Source: Paenibacillus lutimineralis
GTDB taxonomy: Bacteria; Bacillota; Bacilli; Paenibacillales; Paenibacillaceae
DNA length: 64,000 bases
Assembly: GCF_003991425.1 (NCBI RefSeq)
Contig: NZ_CP034346.1
Span: forward strand, 6,005,501 to 6,069,500
Reading direction: 5' to 3'
Shown: piece by piece, positions 63,516 to 64,000 of the stretch
How the letters are laid out: each line of letters begins with the position of its first letter
How positions within the stretch are numbered: position 1 is the stretch's first letter
The notes under the pieces: generated by a model
What the model was told of the DNA's origin: nothing
What the model saw: the letters and a program-made list of their open reading frames with translations, nothing else
The model's database searches: none
Program-made: the position numbers and the translations under genes

Positions 63516-64000
63516 AAAGCCCTCTTCCTTAAGACTACAATTAGAAATGTTATTCCACCAAACAGTTCGATGATAACTGAAACTACACCTTGAGCATTGA
63601 ATACATGGTACATAAAAAAGTATGCAGCCGTTATTATCAGGAATCCGATAGCAAAAGCCATTGGAAAAATATATTTGTGATCATACGTTGGCGCTGCTAG
63701 ATAACTCAAGGTTGCCACTAAAAATCCATAGAAAGTAAGTGGTCCGACTAAAGCCGTTGAAATGGCCATCAACATAGAAACTAATACAAGAGTATAAATT
63801 ACGCCAAATTTATGATTAACTCCCAAAGAAGGGGAGACATCCTTCCCAAGTGACAATACATTTAATTTCTTGGAATAAGCAAAAATAAGGAATGCTACGA
63901 TGATTACAATTGGAATTGCAATAGGAAAATAGCCAACATCCGCATTATTGACAGAAGCAAACAATCTTGCCTGTAAAATATCAAACTCAGACGGCGCAAG
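63512..64000 (-). CDS. Iron-siderophore ABC permease (YclO-like), 5' end cut
   Basis: The last 162 residues of a FecCD-family permease, running off the right edge. The frame is open through to base 64000 (...APSEFDILQARLFASVNN), so a TTG at 63964 is internal, not the start. About five helices; GPLTFYGFLVATLSYLA fits the conserved FecCD GxxxFxGLxxP region. Similar to YclO of the petrobactin importer. Codon use is A+T-rich like the ATPase gene. Confidence 0.85.
   Translation of the reverse strand, partial: LAPSEFDILQARLFASVNNADVGYFPIAIPIVIIVAFLIFAYSKKLNVLSLGKDVSPSLGVNHKFGVIYTLVLVSMLMAISTALVGPLTFYGFLVATLSYLAAPTYDHKYIFPMAFAIGFLIITAAYFFMYHVFNAQGVVSVIIELFGGITFLIVVLRKRAL

Noticed and set aside
63512..63964. 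A complete 150-residue permease starting at TTG 63964
   Set aside because: The frame continues open to the window edge with permease-like sequence, so this is only the 3' part of a longer gene.

Overview
The window looks like a chromosomal segment of an aerobic or facultative, endospore-forming Gram-positive of the Paenibacillus type. Reasons: purine-rich AGGAGG-type ribosome sites, frequent GTG/TTG starts, a tetracistronic spore-germination operon, YesM/YesN-type sugar regulation, a secreted GH74 xyloglucanase with X2 and CBM3 modules, copper-amine-oxidase-N-like surface proteins, and many genes with clear Bacillus subtilis counterparts (yoaE, yhfW, yusV, cidR-cidAB, gltC, yjlC-ndh, cydABCD, perR, katA, mntH, pdaA). 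No phage, CRISPR array, tRNA or rRNA was seen. The genus is an inference; there is no marker gene.

Layout. 1-4.2 kb: a truncated MFS transporter, a YoaE-type molybdopterin oxidoreductase and a formate/nitrite channel with an Fnr-type box at -41.5. 4.2-6 kb: a Fur-controlled pair of shared siderophore ABC ATPase and FhuF-like reductase. 6-10 kb: VanY-type carboxypeptidase, UbiB/AarF kinase-like protein, small coiled-coil protein, stand-alone uroporphyrinogen-III synthase. 10-14.3 kb: spore germination operon in the order A-C-D-B. 14.4-18.8 kb: chemoreceptor without an ectodomain, atypical response regulator overlapping perR, Rieske-FAD oxidoreductase. 19-22.4 kb: PadR/HAAS/DUF4097 cassette and mntH. 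22.6-25.4 kb: four-gene lipid-linked sugar module. 25.4-34.3 kb: surface protein, then a two-component system with a sugar ABC importer that lacks its ATPase. 34.4-43.4 kb: heterodimeric ABC exporter with a MarR gene, PdaA, amino acid permease, cidR/cidAB. 43.8-48.3 kb: gdhA, ndh, yjlC, gltC. 48.8-51.8 kb: xyloglucanase. 52-60.8 kb: cydABDC and a YthPQ-like ABC exporter. 61-62.5 kb: catalase. 62.7-64 kb: an A+T-rich siderophore ABC importer running off the right edge.

Regulation forms several sets. Oxygen/redox: matching TGTGA-N6-TCACA boxes sit in front of the formate/nitrite channel and cydABDC, with spacings expected of Fnr-activated promoters, and a second GTGA-N6-TCAC dyad covers the cyd -10. 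Peroxide: perR and katA carry PerR-like boxes. Iron: one perfect 7-1-7 Fur box lies between the -35 and -10 of the ATPase/FhuF operon.

The least explained features are non-coding. One is a family of short interspersed elements with ends like TTGTTCAAAAA, in at least five places. Another is a nested palindrome of about 184 bp beside cydC. The third is a multi-hairpin stretch of about 110 bp between gltC and the xyloglucanase. The window holds no single spectacular new system that I can defend; the best candidates are these repeats, the atypical PerR-coupled regulator and the glycolipid module.
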